64,000 bases of DNA from Sphingorhabdus sp. YGSMI21. GTDB taxonomy: Bacteria > Pseudomonadota > Alphaproteobacteria > Sphingomonadales > Sphingomonadaceae. Shown here one piece after another: positions 16,802 to 25,221 of this stretch. The notes under the pieces were generated by a model that made no database searches, was not told the origin of the DNA, and worked only from the letters and a program-made list of their open reading frames with translations. The first letter of the stretch is position 1; every line of letters starts with the position of its first letter. Both the position numbers and the translations under genes were made by a program. Location of the stretch: assembly GCF_002776575.1 (NCBI RefSeq), contig NZ_CP022548.1:387001-451000 (forward strand). The letters run 5' to 3'.

Positions 16802-17935
16802 GTGAGCAAGGACAAGCCGGACGCGGAAAGTGCCGAAACCGTCGCCCCGGAAAACAGAAATGTCCCGACCGATGTCGTACCGGACGCTGCCGCCGAGGCG
16901 GGCAATATCGATATCAGCTTCTCGCCGGGGCTGGCTTCCTTCCTGAAAAACAACAATATCTCCATCGGCTTCACCTCCTACCAGACCGGACGGCTCTATC
17001 TGATCGGCCATGGTCCGGACGGCAAGCTGGCGCTGCACGAAGCAGTCTATCCGCAGGCGATGGGGGTGACCGGCGATGCCAGCCGCATCTATCTCGGCAC
17101 GCTGACCCAGATCGTCCGCATGGAAAATGTTCTGGCCCCCGGCCAGACCGCCAACGAGGTGCATGACAAGGTCTATGTGCCGCGCAATCTGCAGACCACC
17201 GGCAATGTCGACATTCACGAAATCGGAATACAGGACAATGGCCGGATCCTGTTCGTCAACACCCGCTTCAACTGCCTGTGCGAGCCCAGCCTGACGCACA
17301 GTTTCAGGCCGGTGTGGAAGCCCGATTTCATCAGCGAGATTATCGCCGAAGACCGCTGCCATCTCAACGGACTGGCGATGGTCGGCGGCCGGCCAAAATA
17401 TGTCAGCGCCGCCGCACGCTCGGACACTGCGGGCGGCTGGCGGAATCACCGGGACGATGGCGGCTTGATCATCGACGTCGAGAGCCATGCCATCATCGCC
17501 GAGGGCCTGTCGATGCCGCACAGTCCGCGCGTCCATGACGGGCGCGTGTGGTTGCTGAATTCCGGGACCGGCGAGCTGGGCTGGCTCGATCCGGGCGACC
17601 ACAGTTTCGTGCCGCTGGTTTTCTTTCCCGGATTTCTGCGCGGCCTCGCGTTCCACAATGACCATGCCTTCGTCACCCTGTCGAAACCCCGCAAGGGACA
17701 TTTCGAGGGACTGGCGCTGGACGACCGGCTGCAGGAAAAGGATCAGGATGCGTGGTGCGGCATGCAGATCGTATCCCAGTCGACCGGCGATGTCGCACAA
17801 TGGCTGCGCTTCGAGGGCGCGATCACCGAATTGTTTGACGTCTGTGTCCTGCCCGGAGTGCGGAACCCGATCACCCTCGGTCCCAATTCGGTCGAAATCA
17901 GGGATTTTCTGACGGTCGAACCGGCTGCGCTTTAG
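16802..17935 (+). CDS. TIGR03032 family protein
   Basis: A 377-residue protein matching TIGR03032, a family without known function. Family blocks are clear: SLTHSFRPVWKPDFIS, EDRCHLNGLAMVGGRPKYVSA, GGWRNHRDDGGLIIDV, LSMPHSPRVHDGRVWLLNSGTGELG, and FFPGFLRGLAFHNDHAFVTLSKPR. The repeating pattern suggests a beta-propeller. In other bacteria such proteins often lie in polysaccharide or adhesin loci. A GTG start at 16802 has GGGAG seven bases upstream and is preferred to an ATG at 16781 that lacks a ribosome site. There is no signal peptide. It converges on the CDP-glycerol-transferase-like gene with only 16 bp between stops. Confidence 0.85.
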   Translation: MSKDKPDAESAETVAPENRNVPTDVVPDAAAEAGNIDISFSPGLASFLKNNNISIGFTSYQTGRLYLIGHGPDGKLALHEAVYPQAMGVTGDASRIYLGTLTQIVRMENVLAPGQTANEVHDKVYVPRNLQTTGNVDIHEIGIQDNGRILFVNTRFNCLCEPSLTHSFRPVWKPDFISEIIAEDRCHLNGLAMVGGRPKYVSAAARSDTAGGWRNHRDDGGLIIDVESHAIIAEGLSMPHSPRVHDGRVWLLNSGTGELGWLDPGDHSFVPLVFFPGFLRGLAFHNDHAFVTLSKPRKGHFEGLALDDRLQEKDQDAWCGMQIVSQSTGDVAQWLRFEGAITELFDVCVLPGVRNPITLGPNSVEIRDFLTVEPAAL

Positions 17936-17951
17936 GCCAAGAACCGTCGCG

Positions 17952-19133
17952 CTACGAAAGCGCGAGAAATTCGGCGATCGCCTGCGCCGCGCGCTGCGAG
18001 GGTGCTTTGCTGTCATCCCTGTCGAACGAATAGTCGAAGGCGCGCGTCTGCGCCTCCCGAAATATATCCGGCAGTGGCGACACGGCCTTTAGCGCCGGCC
18101 CGAGATCGGCGACATCATCAAGCACGGGGCCGAAATTCCAATGGTCGTAATTGGCATTGCCCTGCCAGTCGGCATCGTGGGAATTGAAGAATATCGCCGG
18201 GCGCGGCGTCCGGATAAATTCGTAAATCTGGCTGCTGACGTCCCCGATATAGATGTCTGCGGCGTTGGTGTAGCTCATGTCGACGCTGCGGCTGCTACCG
18301 ATATCGACATGGATGTGGTCGAGCGCGGCGTAGCGCGGATCGATATGCTGGCGGAACTTCAGCATGCGATGCTCGACCGAAGCCAGCAGCTTGCGCTGGA
18401 ACAGCATGACATGCGGCGCAAATATCAGATTATAGTCCGTCTGATTCGCGAAATGGTCGAGGATCTGCGCGCCGAAGCGAAACCAGGACGACAGCAGGGG
18501 ATCGAAATGCGGGTTATAGAGGACCACCGGCTTGTCATTGTCGAACAGCTTCACCGGCGGACGGTCGGCATAAGCCTGGAATTTCGGATAGCCGACGATG
18601 CGGTGATTGTCCGGTCGGATCACGCCGGCCGCCAGCATCCGGTCGCGGGTCTTCTCTCCGGGCAGCAGCACATGGTCGAACAGGCTGATTTCCGGCGAGA
18701 ATCCGATCGAGCGGTCGCCGGCCCCGTGCGGAAAAAAGATCAGCTTTGGCCGGGCCGACGGGTCGATTTTCTTGAGAAAGGTGGTCGTGGTCTCCGGCAC
18801 CACCAGCGCGTCGAAATGACGGAACAATTCGGTGCTGCGCTTGAGGCTGCTCAGCCGGTTGAGCGGCACCATCCTGCCCAGCATATTCTCGGCCAGCCGG
18901 CTCCAGCGGTTCGGCCGGATCGACCAGAAGGCCGGAGTCGGCAAGGCCGGATCGAGAAATTGCCGGACGGCATCGGCCTGCCGGTCGCTGGACGTGATGA
19001 TTTCCACCCGCGCGGACGTCGCCTGTCGCTGCAGCGCCGGGATGATCGGCGCGATATGCGCGACCTGGTGCAGTTCGTCATGATTGAACAGGAAACCGAT
19101 GCGCCGGGGATCAGGCGATGATTCGGAACTCAT
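17952..19133 (-). CDS. CDP-glycerol glycerophosphotransferase-like (TagF/TagB-like) protein
   Basis: A 393-residue cytoplasmic or membrane-associated GT-B-like protein. It has the layout of CDP-glycerol glycerophosphotransferase domains: LIFFPHGAGDRSIGFSPEI (the HG...G motif), HVLLPGEKTRDRMLAAGV, the NPHFDPLLSSW block, LIFAPH and the acceptor-domain end YIGDVSSQIYEFIRTPRPAIFFNSH (the D-SS-E-F motif). Those family enzymes transfer polyol phosphates from CDP precursors to cell-surface glycans. In a Gram-negative sphingomonad the product is unknown, perhaps a phosphopolyol-decorated glycan. It diverges from a nucleotidyltransferase gene that could make its activated donor; that link is inference. 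Confidence 0.8.
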   Translation of the reverse strand: MSSESSPDPRRIGFLFNHDELHQVAHIAPIIPALQRQATSARVEIITSSDRQADAVRQFLDPALPTPAFWSIRPNRWSRLAENMLGRMVPLNRLSSLKRSTELFRHFDALVVPETTTTFLKKIDPSARPKLIFFPHGAGDRSIGFSPEISLFDHVLLPGEKTRDRMLAAGVIRPDNHRIVGYPKFQAYADRPPVKLFDNDKPVVLYNPHFDPLLSSWFRFGAQILDHFANQTDYNLIFAPHVMLFQRKLLASVEHRMLKFRQHIDPRYAALDHIHVDIGSSRSVDMSYTNAADIYIGDVSSQIYEFIRTPRPAIFFNSHDADWQGNANYDHWNFGPVLDDVADLGPALKAVSPLPDIFREAQTRAFDYSFDRDDSKAPSQRAAQAIAEFLALS

Positions 19134-19312
19134 ATCATTTCCATCGGCTGCCCGACCTCATCTTCTGCCACGACGCAAGCGGACCCAATCCGCTGCTGGC
19201 TGTCCTTGAACAGATTTTGCGGGAAAGTCTACCGGCTCGCGGTTCGGATGCTCGCCGGACCGGGCACCGTCAAGCGCCGCTTTGCAAAAGCCGTTGGCGC
19301 GGCTACATATGG

Positions 19313-19344
19313 CCGGCGCAGCCGGTTTTCGCCGGTTGCGCCGG
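19313..19344 (+). promoter_or_regulatory. Strong hairpin ending 3 bases before a start codon
   Basis: CCGGCGCAGCCGG (19313-19325) pairs with CCGGTTGCGCCGG (19332-19344) over a TTTTCG loop, 12 of 13 pairs perfect. It ends just before ATG 19348 of the nucleotidyltransferase gene and covers where a ribosome site should be. Confidence 0.75.
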
Positions 19345-19347
19345 ATC

Positions 19348-20211
19348 ATGACAAGGACGCCCGTGCCCCCAGCCAGTAAACCCGATAAGTCTGCCGGTGA
19401 TCTGTCTTCCGCCCGCAAACCGCTGTGGACGGCGATAATCCTGGCCGGCCAGCGCCCCGAAGGCGATCCGATGGCCGAATATTGCAACGTCCGCTACAAG
19501 GCGCTGATCCCGATCCACGGGCAGACGATGCTCGAACGCGTGACACGGACGCTGATGGCATCGCCGCATATCGGCAGGATCGTGATCATGGCCCAGTCGC
19601 CCGGCGACTTGCAGGCCGGTCTCAGCCCCGACCTCGCGGAGCATGGCGCAATTGCCTTCGTCCCGTCCAACGACGGCATCGCCACCAGCATTCACGGCGT
19701 AGTCGGTAGCGACATCGCGCCATGGCCGGTGCTGGTGACGACGGCAGACAATGCGCTGCTGACCGGAGAGATACTGGACGGTTTTTTCAAGGGGCACAGC
19801 GGTCAGGATGTTGCGGTCGGCGTGGTCGAGCGCCGGACCATGCTCGCCGCCTATCCCGACGCCCGCCGCACCTGGCTGAAATTTCGCGGCGGCGCCTATA
19901 GCGGCGCCAATCTCTTCGCCTTGCTCGATGATCGTGCAAAGCCGGCGGTGGCCTTCTGGTCATCGGTCGAGAAGGACCGCAAGAAGGGCTGGAAGATTTT
20001 CGCCCATTTCGGCCCCTCGTTGCTGTTGCGCGCGCTCAGCCGGACAATCGGTTTCCGTCAGGCGATGGCGCAGGCCGGCGAGCGCATGGGTCTGCGAGCC
20101 GAACCGGTGATACTGACGACCGCGGAAGCCGCGATCGACGTGGACAAGCCGGAGGATCTGGCACTGGTTACGGCGATTCTCGAGCAGCGGGAGCGCTGCC
20201 CGGCAGACTGA
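19348..20211 (+). CDS. NTP-transferase (MobA-like) domain protein
   Basis: A 287-residue nucleotidyltransferase. The N-terminal nucleotide-binding block TAIILAGQRPEGDP is followed after a gap by YKALIPIHGQTMLERVTRTL, the substrate-contacting Lys region of the MobA/GlmU-like fold. LVTTADNALLTGEILDGF gives the Asp that binds metal. The C-terminal ~90 residues (WKIFAHFGPSLLLRALS...ERMGLRAEPVIL) end in the typical VDVDKPEDLALV. Members activate sugars or polyols as NDP derivatives. Being divergent from the CDP-glycerol-transferase-like gene, it may supply the CDP-polyol. The start at 19348 is uncertain; a TTG at 19282 is possible. Confidence 0.78.
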   Translation: MTRTPVPPASKPDKSAGDLSSARKPLWTAIILAGQRPEGDPMAEYCNVRYKALIPIHGQTMLERVTRTLMASPHIGRIVIMAQSPGDLQAGLSPDLAEHGAIAFVPSNDGIATSIHGVVGSDIAPWPVLVTTADNALLTGEILDGFFKGHSGQDVAVGVVERRTMLAAYPDARRTWLKFRGGAYSGANLFALLDDRAKPAVAFWSSVEKDRKKGWKIFAHFGPSLLLRALSRTIGFRQAMAQAGERMGLRAEPVILTTAEAAIDVDKPEDLALVTAILEQRERCPAD

Positions 20212-20255
20212 ACCAGGCACCAGGCAACGGACGGCACCCGTTGCGATGATCAGCC

Positions 20256-20486
20256 CTAGCCAGTCGTGCTGCCGCCGAGTTTTCTGCCGAACTCCATGAT
20301 AGGTCTCGCCGGCCGCGAGCGCTCGCTCGCCCAGCGCTGCCGCAAATGCTGGATATTGGGCTCCACCGTCAGGCTTGCCTTGCCGCCATAGATAGCGTCG
20401 ACTGCCCGCTGTAGCTGCAGCAGCATCTCCTGCTTTTGCTCGTGTACCAACACGCGACTGTCAACCTCGACCCGGATGATATCCAT
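20256..20486 (-). CDS. Small hypothetical protein
   Basis: A 76-residue protein not recognised. It starts MDIIRVEVDSRVLVHEQKQEMLLQLQRAVDAIYGG and has a basic middle (RQRWASERSRPARP). A strong GGAGGT ribosome site seven bases before 20486 supports translation. It diverges from the winged-helix/TPR regulator at 20633, with 146 bp between, and converges on the nucleotidyltransferase gene. The length and charge pattern do not reveal a function. Confidence 0.6.
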   Translation of the reverse strand: MDIIRVEVDSRVLVHEQKQEMLLQLQRAVDAIYGGKASLTVEPNIQHLRQRWASERSRPARPIMEFGRKLGGSTTG

Positions 20487-20585
20487 CGCACAGACCTCCA
20501 AAACTGGTTTTTCATATTCAATGCGATTATGAATAGCCGGAGAAATATAAGAAAACGGCGGCCAATTCTGGATTTTTCGTGGATA

Positions 20586-20605
20586 GTCTGGAGATTTTTC
20601 CAGAC
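20586..20605. promoter_or_regulatory. Inverted repeat upstream of the winged-helix/TPR regulator
   Basis: Perfect 7-bp arms GTCTGGA (20586-20592) and TCCAGAC (20599-20605) around a T-rich 6-nt spacer, 28 bp before the start codon. A partial direct copy, TCTGGATTTTTC, lies just upstream. It could be an autoregulatory operator or a leader hairpin. Confidence 0.5.
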
Positions 20606-20632
20606 CCTGCCTAGACGAGTATCAGGGTCAAG

Positions 20633-22189
20633 ATGCAGTATAATATCGCAGAATTTCTGGTCGACGAGGGCCGATTTGAAGTTACCAGGGACGGCGAGCC
20701 GGTCCCCCTGCAACCACAGGCGATGAAACTGCTGTTGCTGCTGGTGAAAGCCGATGGCAGGCTGGTGACCAAGGCGCAGATCAATGCGGTGATCTGGCTT
20801 GGCCGGTCGATATCCGAAACCGCGCTTTCGAGCCAGGTGAAGGCGCTGCGCAAGGCGTTGGGCGATACGGTGCGACCGCACAGGATCATCGGTACCGTTC
20901 ATGGTGAAGGCTTCCGGATTCTCTGTGCCATCACCCGCATCGCCAGCAAGACGAAGGTCGCCAGCGAAACCCTGCCGCTGAAGAAAAGCGACGCTTCATC
21001 GAGAAGGCCCACTATCGCCATTTTGCCGTTCAGCCGGCGCGGCGATCTGTCGGGGCATGAAGCGGTGGCTACGGCCTTGCCCGATGACATGATAACCGCG
21101 CTGTCCCGCCTGCGATGGGTCCGGGTGATCGCGCGCGGATCCTGTTTCCGCTTTCCGTCCTTCGAATCCAGTCCCGCCGAAATCGGCCAGTCCCTGAAAG
21201 TGGAATATTGCCTGTCCGGAATGATCGAAATCAAGTCCGGCCAGCTGGTGATCCTGGTGGAACTTGCCGACACCCATGACAATTCGGTCATCTGGACCGA
21301 CCAGCTCACCACGCCGGTCGAGGCGTTGCATGAGGTGCGGGCGGAGACCGTAGCCCGCATCGCAGCCACTCTCGAAGGCCGCCTCACCCAGCATGAAATC
21401 GAGAAAATGCGGCTCAATACGCCGGCCGAAATCTCGCCGTGGGAGGAGTTCCATCTCGGCCTGTCACAGGCATTTCATCATGATCGGCCGGATTACGGCC
21501 AGGCGGAAACCCATTTCAGGCGCGCGATTGAGGGCGACGCCACCTTTGCCCGCGCGCATGCCGGACTGGCGCAGATTCAATATTGGAAATTGTTCCAGAA
21601 GCTGGTTGATGACGAACGGCCGGTCGCGGCGCTGATGTGCCGGGAGGCCAAGACCGCTCTCGATCTCGACCCGTTCGACCCGTTTTGCCATCTTATCCGG
21701 GCCCGGTCGCACTTGATCCTGCACGAGATCGACACCGGGATGATGCATCTGGAGACGGCCAAGTCGCTGGCGCCCAGCTTTGCGCTTGCCTATTCCGGCC
21801 TGGCGAGCATCCAGGCGATGTCCGGCCAGCCGGAACGGGCTCTGGAAAATATGGGAATCGCGATGCGTCTCAGCCCGCAGGACCCCTGGAAAGTGCATAT
21901 GCAGACGGTCATGGTCGCGGCCTATAATGCGCTGGGTCAATATGACGAAGCCGTGGTCTGGGCACGAAAAATTCTCGAATCACCGCAGCGGACGCTGCAG
22001 ATTGTCGCCGGCATGATGGTCACCATGCACCATGGCGGGCACAGCGAGGAAGCCCGCAAACTGGCGCAGGAGTTCAAGCACCGTTTTCCTGGCAAGAACC
22101 GCGACACTTTCATCCGCTCTTATCCGGTGATCAGCGATAAGCAGATAAAACTCACCGAGGAGGGATTCGCGGCCCTGGGCATTGACTAG
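20633..22189 (+). CDS. Winged-helix (OmpR/CadC-type) regulator with TPR C-terminus
   Basis: A 518-residue one-component regulator. Residues 1-97 form an OmpR-type winged helix (PLQPQAMKLLLLLVKADGRLVTKAQI, SISETALSSQVKALRKALGD, HRIIGTVHGEGFRI). Residues 120-250 match the TolB-like domain that often follows it in this class (TIAILPFSRRGD, LRWVRVIARGS, YCLSGMIEIKSGQLVILVELAD...VIWTDQ). The rest is tetratricopeptide-like helices (HFRRAIEGDATFARAHAGLAQIQYW, ALDLDPFDPFCHLIRARSHL, LAYSGLASIQAMSGQPERAL). No transmembrane helix is seen, so it is cytoplasmic. Targets are unknown. A terminator follows at 22239. Confidence 0.88.
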   Translation: MQYNIAEFLVDEGRFEVTRDGEPVPLQPQAMKLLLLLVKADGRLVTKAQINAVIWLGRSISETALSSQVKALRKALGDTVRPHRIIGTVHGEGFRILCAITRIASKTKVASETLPLKKSDASSRRPTIAILPFSRRGDLSGHEAVATALPDDMITALSRLRWVRVIARGSCFRFPSFESSPAEIGQSLKVEYCLSGMIEIKSGQLVILVELADTHDNSVIWTDQLTTPVEALHEVRAETVARIAATLEGRLTQHEIEKMRLNTPAEISPWEEFHLGLSQAFHHDRPDYGQAETHFRRAIEGDATFARAHAGLAQIQYWKLFQKLVDDERPVAALMCREAKTALDLDPFDPFCHLIRARSHLILHEIDTGMMHLETAKSLAPSFALAYSGLASIQAMSGQPERALENMGIAMRLSPQDPWKVHMQTVMVAAYNALGQYDEAVVWARKILESPQRTLQIVAGMMVTMHHGGHSEEARKLAQEFKHRFPGKNRDTFIRSYPVISDKQIKLTEEGFAALGID

Positions 22190-22238
22190 GATATTTGGAC
22201 GAGCCCGTTTTGCCTGGTTCCGGAAGTTTTCCGGATAA

Positions 22239-22264
22239 CAATCCGCCGGATTGCCATTTTTTTT
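22239..22264 (+). terminator. Putative Rho-independent terminator after the regulator
   Basis: CAATCC-GCC-GGATTG stem, then CCA and a run of eight T (22257-22264), 50 bp past the regulator stop. The short stem makes it moderate in strength. Confidence 0.7.
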
Positions 22265-22380
22265 GAATGGGAAACTCGCAGGGCAATTGCGCTGCGGGAG
22301 ACTTGGGTGCCCCACCCTCCCTTGCGGTCGGGAGTTTTTCGGGCAAACATGCGCCGCATGTTCGCTTTTACCGGAAAAAC

Positions 22381-22455
22381 TGGAGCGGGCGAAGAGATTC
22401 GAACTCTCGACCCCAACCTTGGCAAGGTTGTGCTCTACCCCTGAGCTACGCCCGC
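22381..22455 (-). tRNA. tRNA-Gly (anticodon GCC)
   Basis: Read on the minus strand it gives a complete cloverleaf: 7-bp acceptor stem GCGGGCG/CGCCCGC, D-arm GCTC-AGGGGTA-GAGC, anticodon stem around loop TTGCCAA (anticodon GCC), T-arm with GTTCGAATC, discriminator T and an encoded CCA (22381-22383). Length with CCA is 75 nt. This is the only tRNA found. Confidence 0.97.
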
Positions 22456-22676
22456 TCGGCGTTGCTGCGACACTCGGGTAATCACTTGGTCAGCAGCAGT
22501 TGAGGCGCGCGGTTAGCATGGGTTTTTATACCCCGCAAGCCCCAATCACACACTGGTTCGCTACAAATGCAAAAATATCCTTGGCATTGACGTCCCGCAC
22601 CCCACATAAAGCGCACAAGTTAAACGATTTGGGCGCGAGTCCGGGCATTGGTCCCGCGCTATAACAGGAGCATGAT

Positions 22677-23585
22677 GTGGCAACAGCAGGACTGACGGTT
22701 GAAGAACAGAAAGCGGTAGAGGTCTTCCAGCGCGAGGTCGTGACGCCGAGCATGGACAAGCTGGTGATTCTCGATTTCTGGGCAGAATGGTGCGGCCCCT
22801 GCAAGGCGCTGACGCCGATGCTGGAGAAAGTCGCCGCCGCTTATGCCGACAAGGGCGTGGTGCTGGCCAAGATCAATGTTGACGAGAATAAATTCATTGC
22901 CGCGCAATTCCAGGTGCAGTCGATCCCGACCGTTTACGCGATTTTCCAGGGCAAGCCCGTGGCCGACCTGACCAGCGCCCGCTCGGAAAGCCAGCTGACC
23001 GGCGCACTGGACCAGCTGCTCGGACAATTGCCGGTCGGCGGTGGCGAAGAGCCGAAACAGGATATCGCGCCCCTTCTCGCCATGGGTGAGGAAGTGCTGG
23101 CCGAAGGCGACGCCGAGCGCGCCGCCGGGGTTTTCGCGCAGATCGCCGACATGGCACCCGACAATGTCGAAGCGGTCGGCGGACTGATTCGCGCGCTGGT
23201 CGCCGCTGATCATATAGAGCAGGCGGAAGCCGCGCTCGCCGGACTGCCGGAAGAATTGCGCAGCGACCCGGCGATCGAGCGGGCGCAGACAACGCTGCAA
23301 CTGGCAAAGGACAAGCCCGACGCAGGCGCCCTGGAAGCGCTGGAGGCTGCCGTGGCCGCCAATGACAAGGACCATCAGGCCCGATTCGACCTTGCCAGTG
23401 CGCTGATCGCTACCGGCGACCATGACGCGGCGGCCGAGCATCTGCTGACCATCATCGCCGCAGACAAGGACTGGAACGAAGGCGCCGCGCGGCAGAAACT
23501 GCTGTCCCTGTTCGAAATGGTCGGCCTGGAAGATGAATGGGTTGCGGCAACCCGCCGCAAACTCAGCGCCGTGCTGTTCGGATGA
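22677..23585 (+). CDS. CnoX-like thioredoxin-TPR chaperedoxin
   Basis: A 302-residue protein with an N-terminal thioredoxin domain (about 10-115, active site W-C39-GP-C42, cis-Pro in SIPTVYAI) and a C-terminal TPR-like helical half (about 130-300, ALLAMGEEVLAEGDAERAAGVFAQI, NDKDHQARFDLASALIATGDHDAA). This is the architecture of CnoX/YbbN, which holds oxidised substrates and passes them to GroEL. The active WCGPC site resembles alphaproteobacterial members rather than E. coli CnoX, which has lost it. The start is GTG with AGGAG six bases upstream. It overlaps the next gene (ATGA). Confidence 0.92.
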   Translation: MATAGLTVEEQKAVEVFQREVVTPSMDKLVILDFWAEWCGPCKALTPMLEKVAAAYADKGVVLAKINVDENKFIAAQFQVQSIPTVYAIFQGKPVADLTSARSESQLTGALDQLLGQLPVGGGEEPKQDIAPLLAMGEEVLAEGDAERAAGVFAQIADMAPDNVEAVGGLIRALVAADHIEQAEAALAGLPEELRSDPAIERAQTTLQLAKDKPDAGALEALEAAVAANDKDHQARFDLASALIATGDHDAAAEHLLTIIAADKDWNEGAARQKLLSLFEMVGLEDEWVAATRRKLSAVLFG

Positions 23586-24202
23586 GCGAAACCAAAAGGC
23601 TCTCGATTTTTCCGCTGGCCGGGGCGCTATTGTTTCCCGGCATGCATCTGCCTCTGCACATATTCGAGGAACGCTACCGCGCGCTTATCAATGATGCGAT
23701 GGCGCGGGACCGGCAGATCGGCATGATCCAGCCCAAGGAAGCCGGCAATCACCCTGCCCTGTTCAACGTCGGCTGCCTCGGCAAGATTATCGATATCGAG
23801 GCGCTCGACGACGGACGGTTCAACGTCGTTCTGGAAGGCGTCGCCCGTTTCCGGATTGTCGAGGAGATCGATGCGTCCACGGCATTCCGCCAGGTCCGGG
23901 CGGAAATCGAGGATGATCTGGAAAAGGACGAGGTGCTGGCCAGCGCCGAACGCGCCGCGCTCGAGATCGAATCACGCAAATTTGCCGAGCTCCAGGGCTA
24001 TCAGGTGGACTGGGACAGCATCGGCCGGCTCGACGACACGGCTTTTGTCAACGGCATTGCCCAGATCGCACCTTTCGATGCGGCCTCAAAACAGGCCCTG
24101 CTCGAAGTGGACGGACTGGCAAATCGGGCAGAGCTGATCATCCAGCTGTTGCAGTTTTTCGGACGCCAGGACGGCGATGATGACCGGGTCACGTTGCAAT
24201 GA
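23582..24202 (+). CDS. LON substrate-binding domain protein
   Basis: A 206-residue protein consisting only of a LON N-terminal (substrate-binding) domain: [30 protein letters not shown] at the start, [35 protein letters not shown], and a helical end with [22 protein letters not shown]. No ATPase or protease part follows, so it is a stand-alone adaptor-type protein of unknown partner. The start at 23582 overlaps the cnoX-like stop by 4 nt, which fixes translational coupling. The order cnoX-LON-Trm112 suggests a proteostasis unit. Confidence 0.92.
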   Translation: MSETKRLSIFPLAGALLFPGMHLPLHIFEERYRALINDAMARDRQIGMIQPKEAGNHPALFNVGCLGKIIDIEALDDGRFNVVLEGVARFRIVEEIDASTAFRQVRAEIEDDLEKDEVLASAERAALEIESRKFAELQGYQVDWDSIGRLDDTAFVNGIAQIAPFDAASKQALLEVDGLANRAELIIQLLQFFGRQDGDDDRVTLQ

Positions 24203-24411
24203 GTGATCCGGCGGGACAGAGCGAGCCCGCTGGCACCGGAATTCGGAGTATTGATCCGGAATTGCTGAAGATACTCGTCTGTCCGGTGACCCGGACGGCG
24301 CTCGTGCATGATCCAGAGGCGTGCGAGCTGATCAGCGAGGCGGCCGGGCTGGCCTATCCGATTCGCGACGGTATCCCGGTCATGCTGGTCGAGGAAGCGC
24401 GTAGATTCTGA
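24199..24411 (+). CDS. Trm112 family protein
   Basis: A 70-residue protein with the Trm112 core: [17 protein letters not shown], then [25 protein letters not shown]. The family in eukaryotes activates methyltransferases; bacterial members (YcaR-like) are small zinc-ribbon-like proteins of unsettled role. Only one cysteine of the CPxC site is clear (CPVT), so zinc binding is doubtful here. It overlaps the LON-domain gene by 4 nt and closes the three-gene operon. A 6-bp hairpin GCGGCT-GGAT-AGCCGC at 24414-24429 may end transcription. Confidence 0.9.
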   Translation: MSDPAGQSEPAGTGIRSIDPELLKILVCPVTRTALVHDPEACELISEAAGLAYPIRDGIPVMLVEEARRF

Positions 24412-24488
24412 ATGCGGCTGGATAGCCGCGGTTCAATATATAATTGAAAATTTGTTTCCACGAGATGCGCGCGGAACGCGCCCGGGCG

Positions 24489-24689
24489 TCAGCCCTGTTT
24501 GCTGTACAGGTCCAGAGGGACGGCCTCGACACTGGAGGTCATTGCATTATGATCGCCTTCCGCTGCGCTGACGGGGACGAGAGCGATCGCAAGAGCCACG
24601 GCAGATAAGAGAGATCCCCAGGTCACCAGATTCCCGAGAAATAGCTCTTTCTCTCTCTTGCTCAGCGCCCTGCGTTGGAACTTAATCAT
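24489..24689 (-). CDS. Possible small single-pass membrane protein
   Basis: A 66-residue frame with a basic N-terminus (IKFQRRALSKREKELF), one hydrophobic helix (about 20-43, VTWGSLLSAVALAIALVPVSA) and a short acidic tail. The composition is coherent for a small inner-membrane or exported protein. However, no good ribosome site is seen before 24689, it is not in an operon, and no family is recognised. It may be real, but the support is weak. Confidence 0.4.
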   Translation of the reverse strand: MIKFQRRALSKREKELFLGNLVTWGSLLSAVALAIALVPVSAAEGDHNAMTSSVEAVPLDLYSKQG

Positions 24690-24770
24690 AACGTTTACAA
24701 TCTTTACACTACTCTAAACTACCAAACGCCACCCAAAAACATTGGTTCCATCATGAACCGAAAAATCATC

Positions 24771-24812
24771 TCCGGGTTGATCCGATCATGGGAGGCGATG
24801 GATCAACCCGGA
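24771..24812. promoter_or_regulatory. Perfect 13-bp inverted repeat
   Basis: TCCGGGTTGATCC (24771-24783) and GGATCAACCCGGA (24800-24812) with a 16-nt loop. In leftward transcripts it would be followed by GATGATTTTT, so it could act as a weak terminator. It could also be an operator or a structured RNA. There is no adjacent rightward gene for 480 bp. Confidence 0.65.
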
Positions 24813-25082
24813 TTTGAAAGTCCGAAAAAAGCATAGCGGGTGCAATAGCTTCTTCCAAACTGGCTCGGAAACCCATTGCAGCGAAGAAATATTGACCAGA
24901 ATATTCCTTTCGCTCCAAACGACGCCTTTCCGGCAACGGGCAGAACGGAATTCCGGAAACCGGAATCGTCGTGCAGCCGTTCCAAGTCAGGTCGTCGCCA
25001 AGGGCTTCTTGCCGAACAGGTAGGAATATGGGGGGCTCGCCGGATATGCATGAGTTTCAACCCGTGTCACCGGTCGCGTGGA

Positions 25083-25221
25083 TGTAACAAGTTAATGTTA
25101 CCCTCGGCCAACCGGCAGGAATCCGACGGAGTTAATTGTAAATTATCGAATTTCATTTACGCTTTGTAGCGGTAACAGAGAATTTTACCCCTTCTTAACC
25201 TGATGAAATATATTTGTTACC
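25083..25221. promoter_or_regulatory. Cluster of TGTTACC/GGTAACA heptamers
   Basis: TGTAACA at 25083 and TGTTACC at 25096 form one dyad. GGTAACA at 25171 and TGTTACC at 25215 form a wider one. All lie 78-216 bp before the LuxR-type gene (25299). They are candidate regulator sites, found by eye only. Confidence 0.35.

Noticed and set aside
24803..25169. Short frames in the gene-poor gap
   Set aside because: No ribosome site, unusual Cys/Arg/Phe-rich composition and no neighbours to support translation.
25183..25200. Possible CtrA box (TTAA-N7-TTAA-like) before the LuxR-type gene
   Set aside because: One half-site is mismatched and no cell-cycle gene follows.
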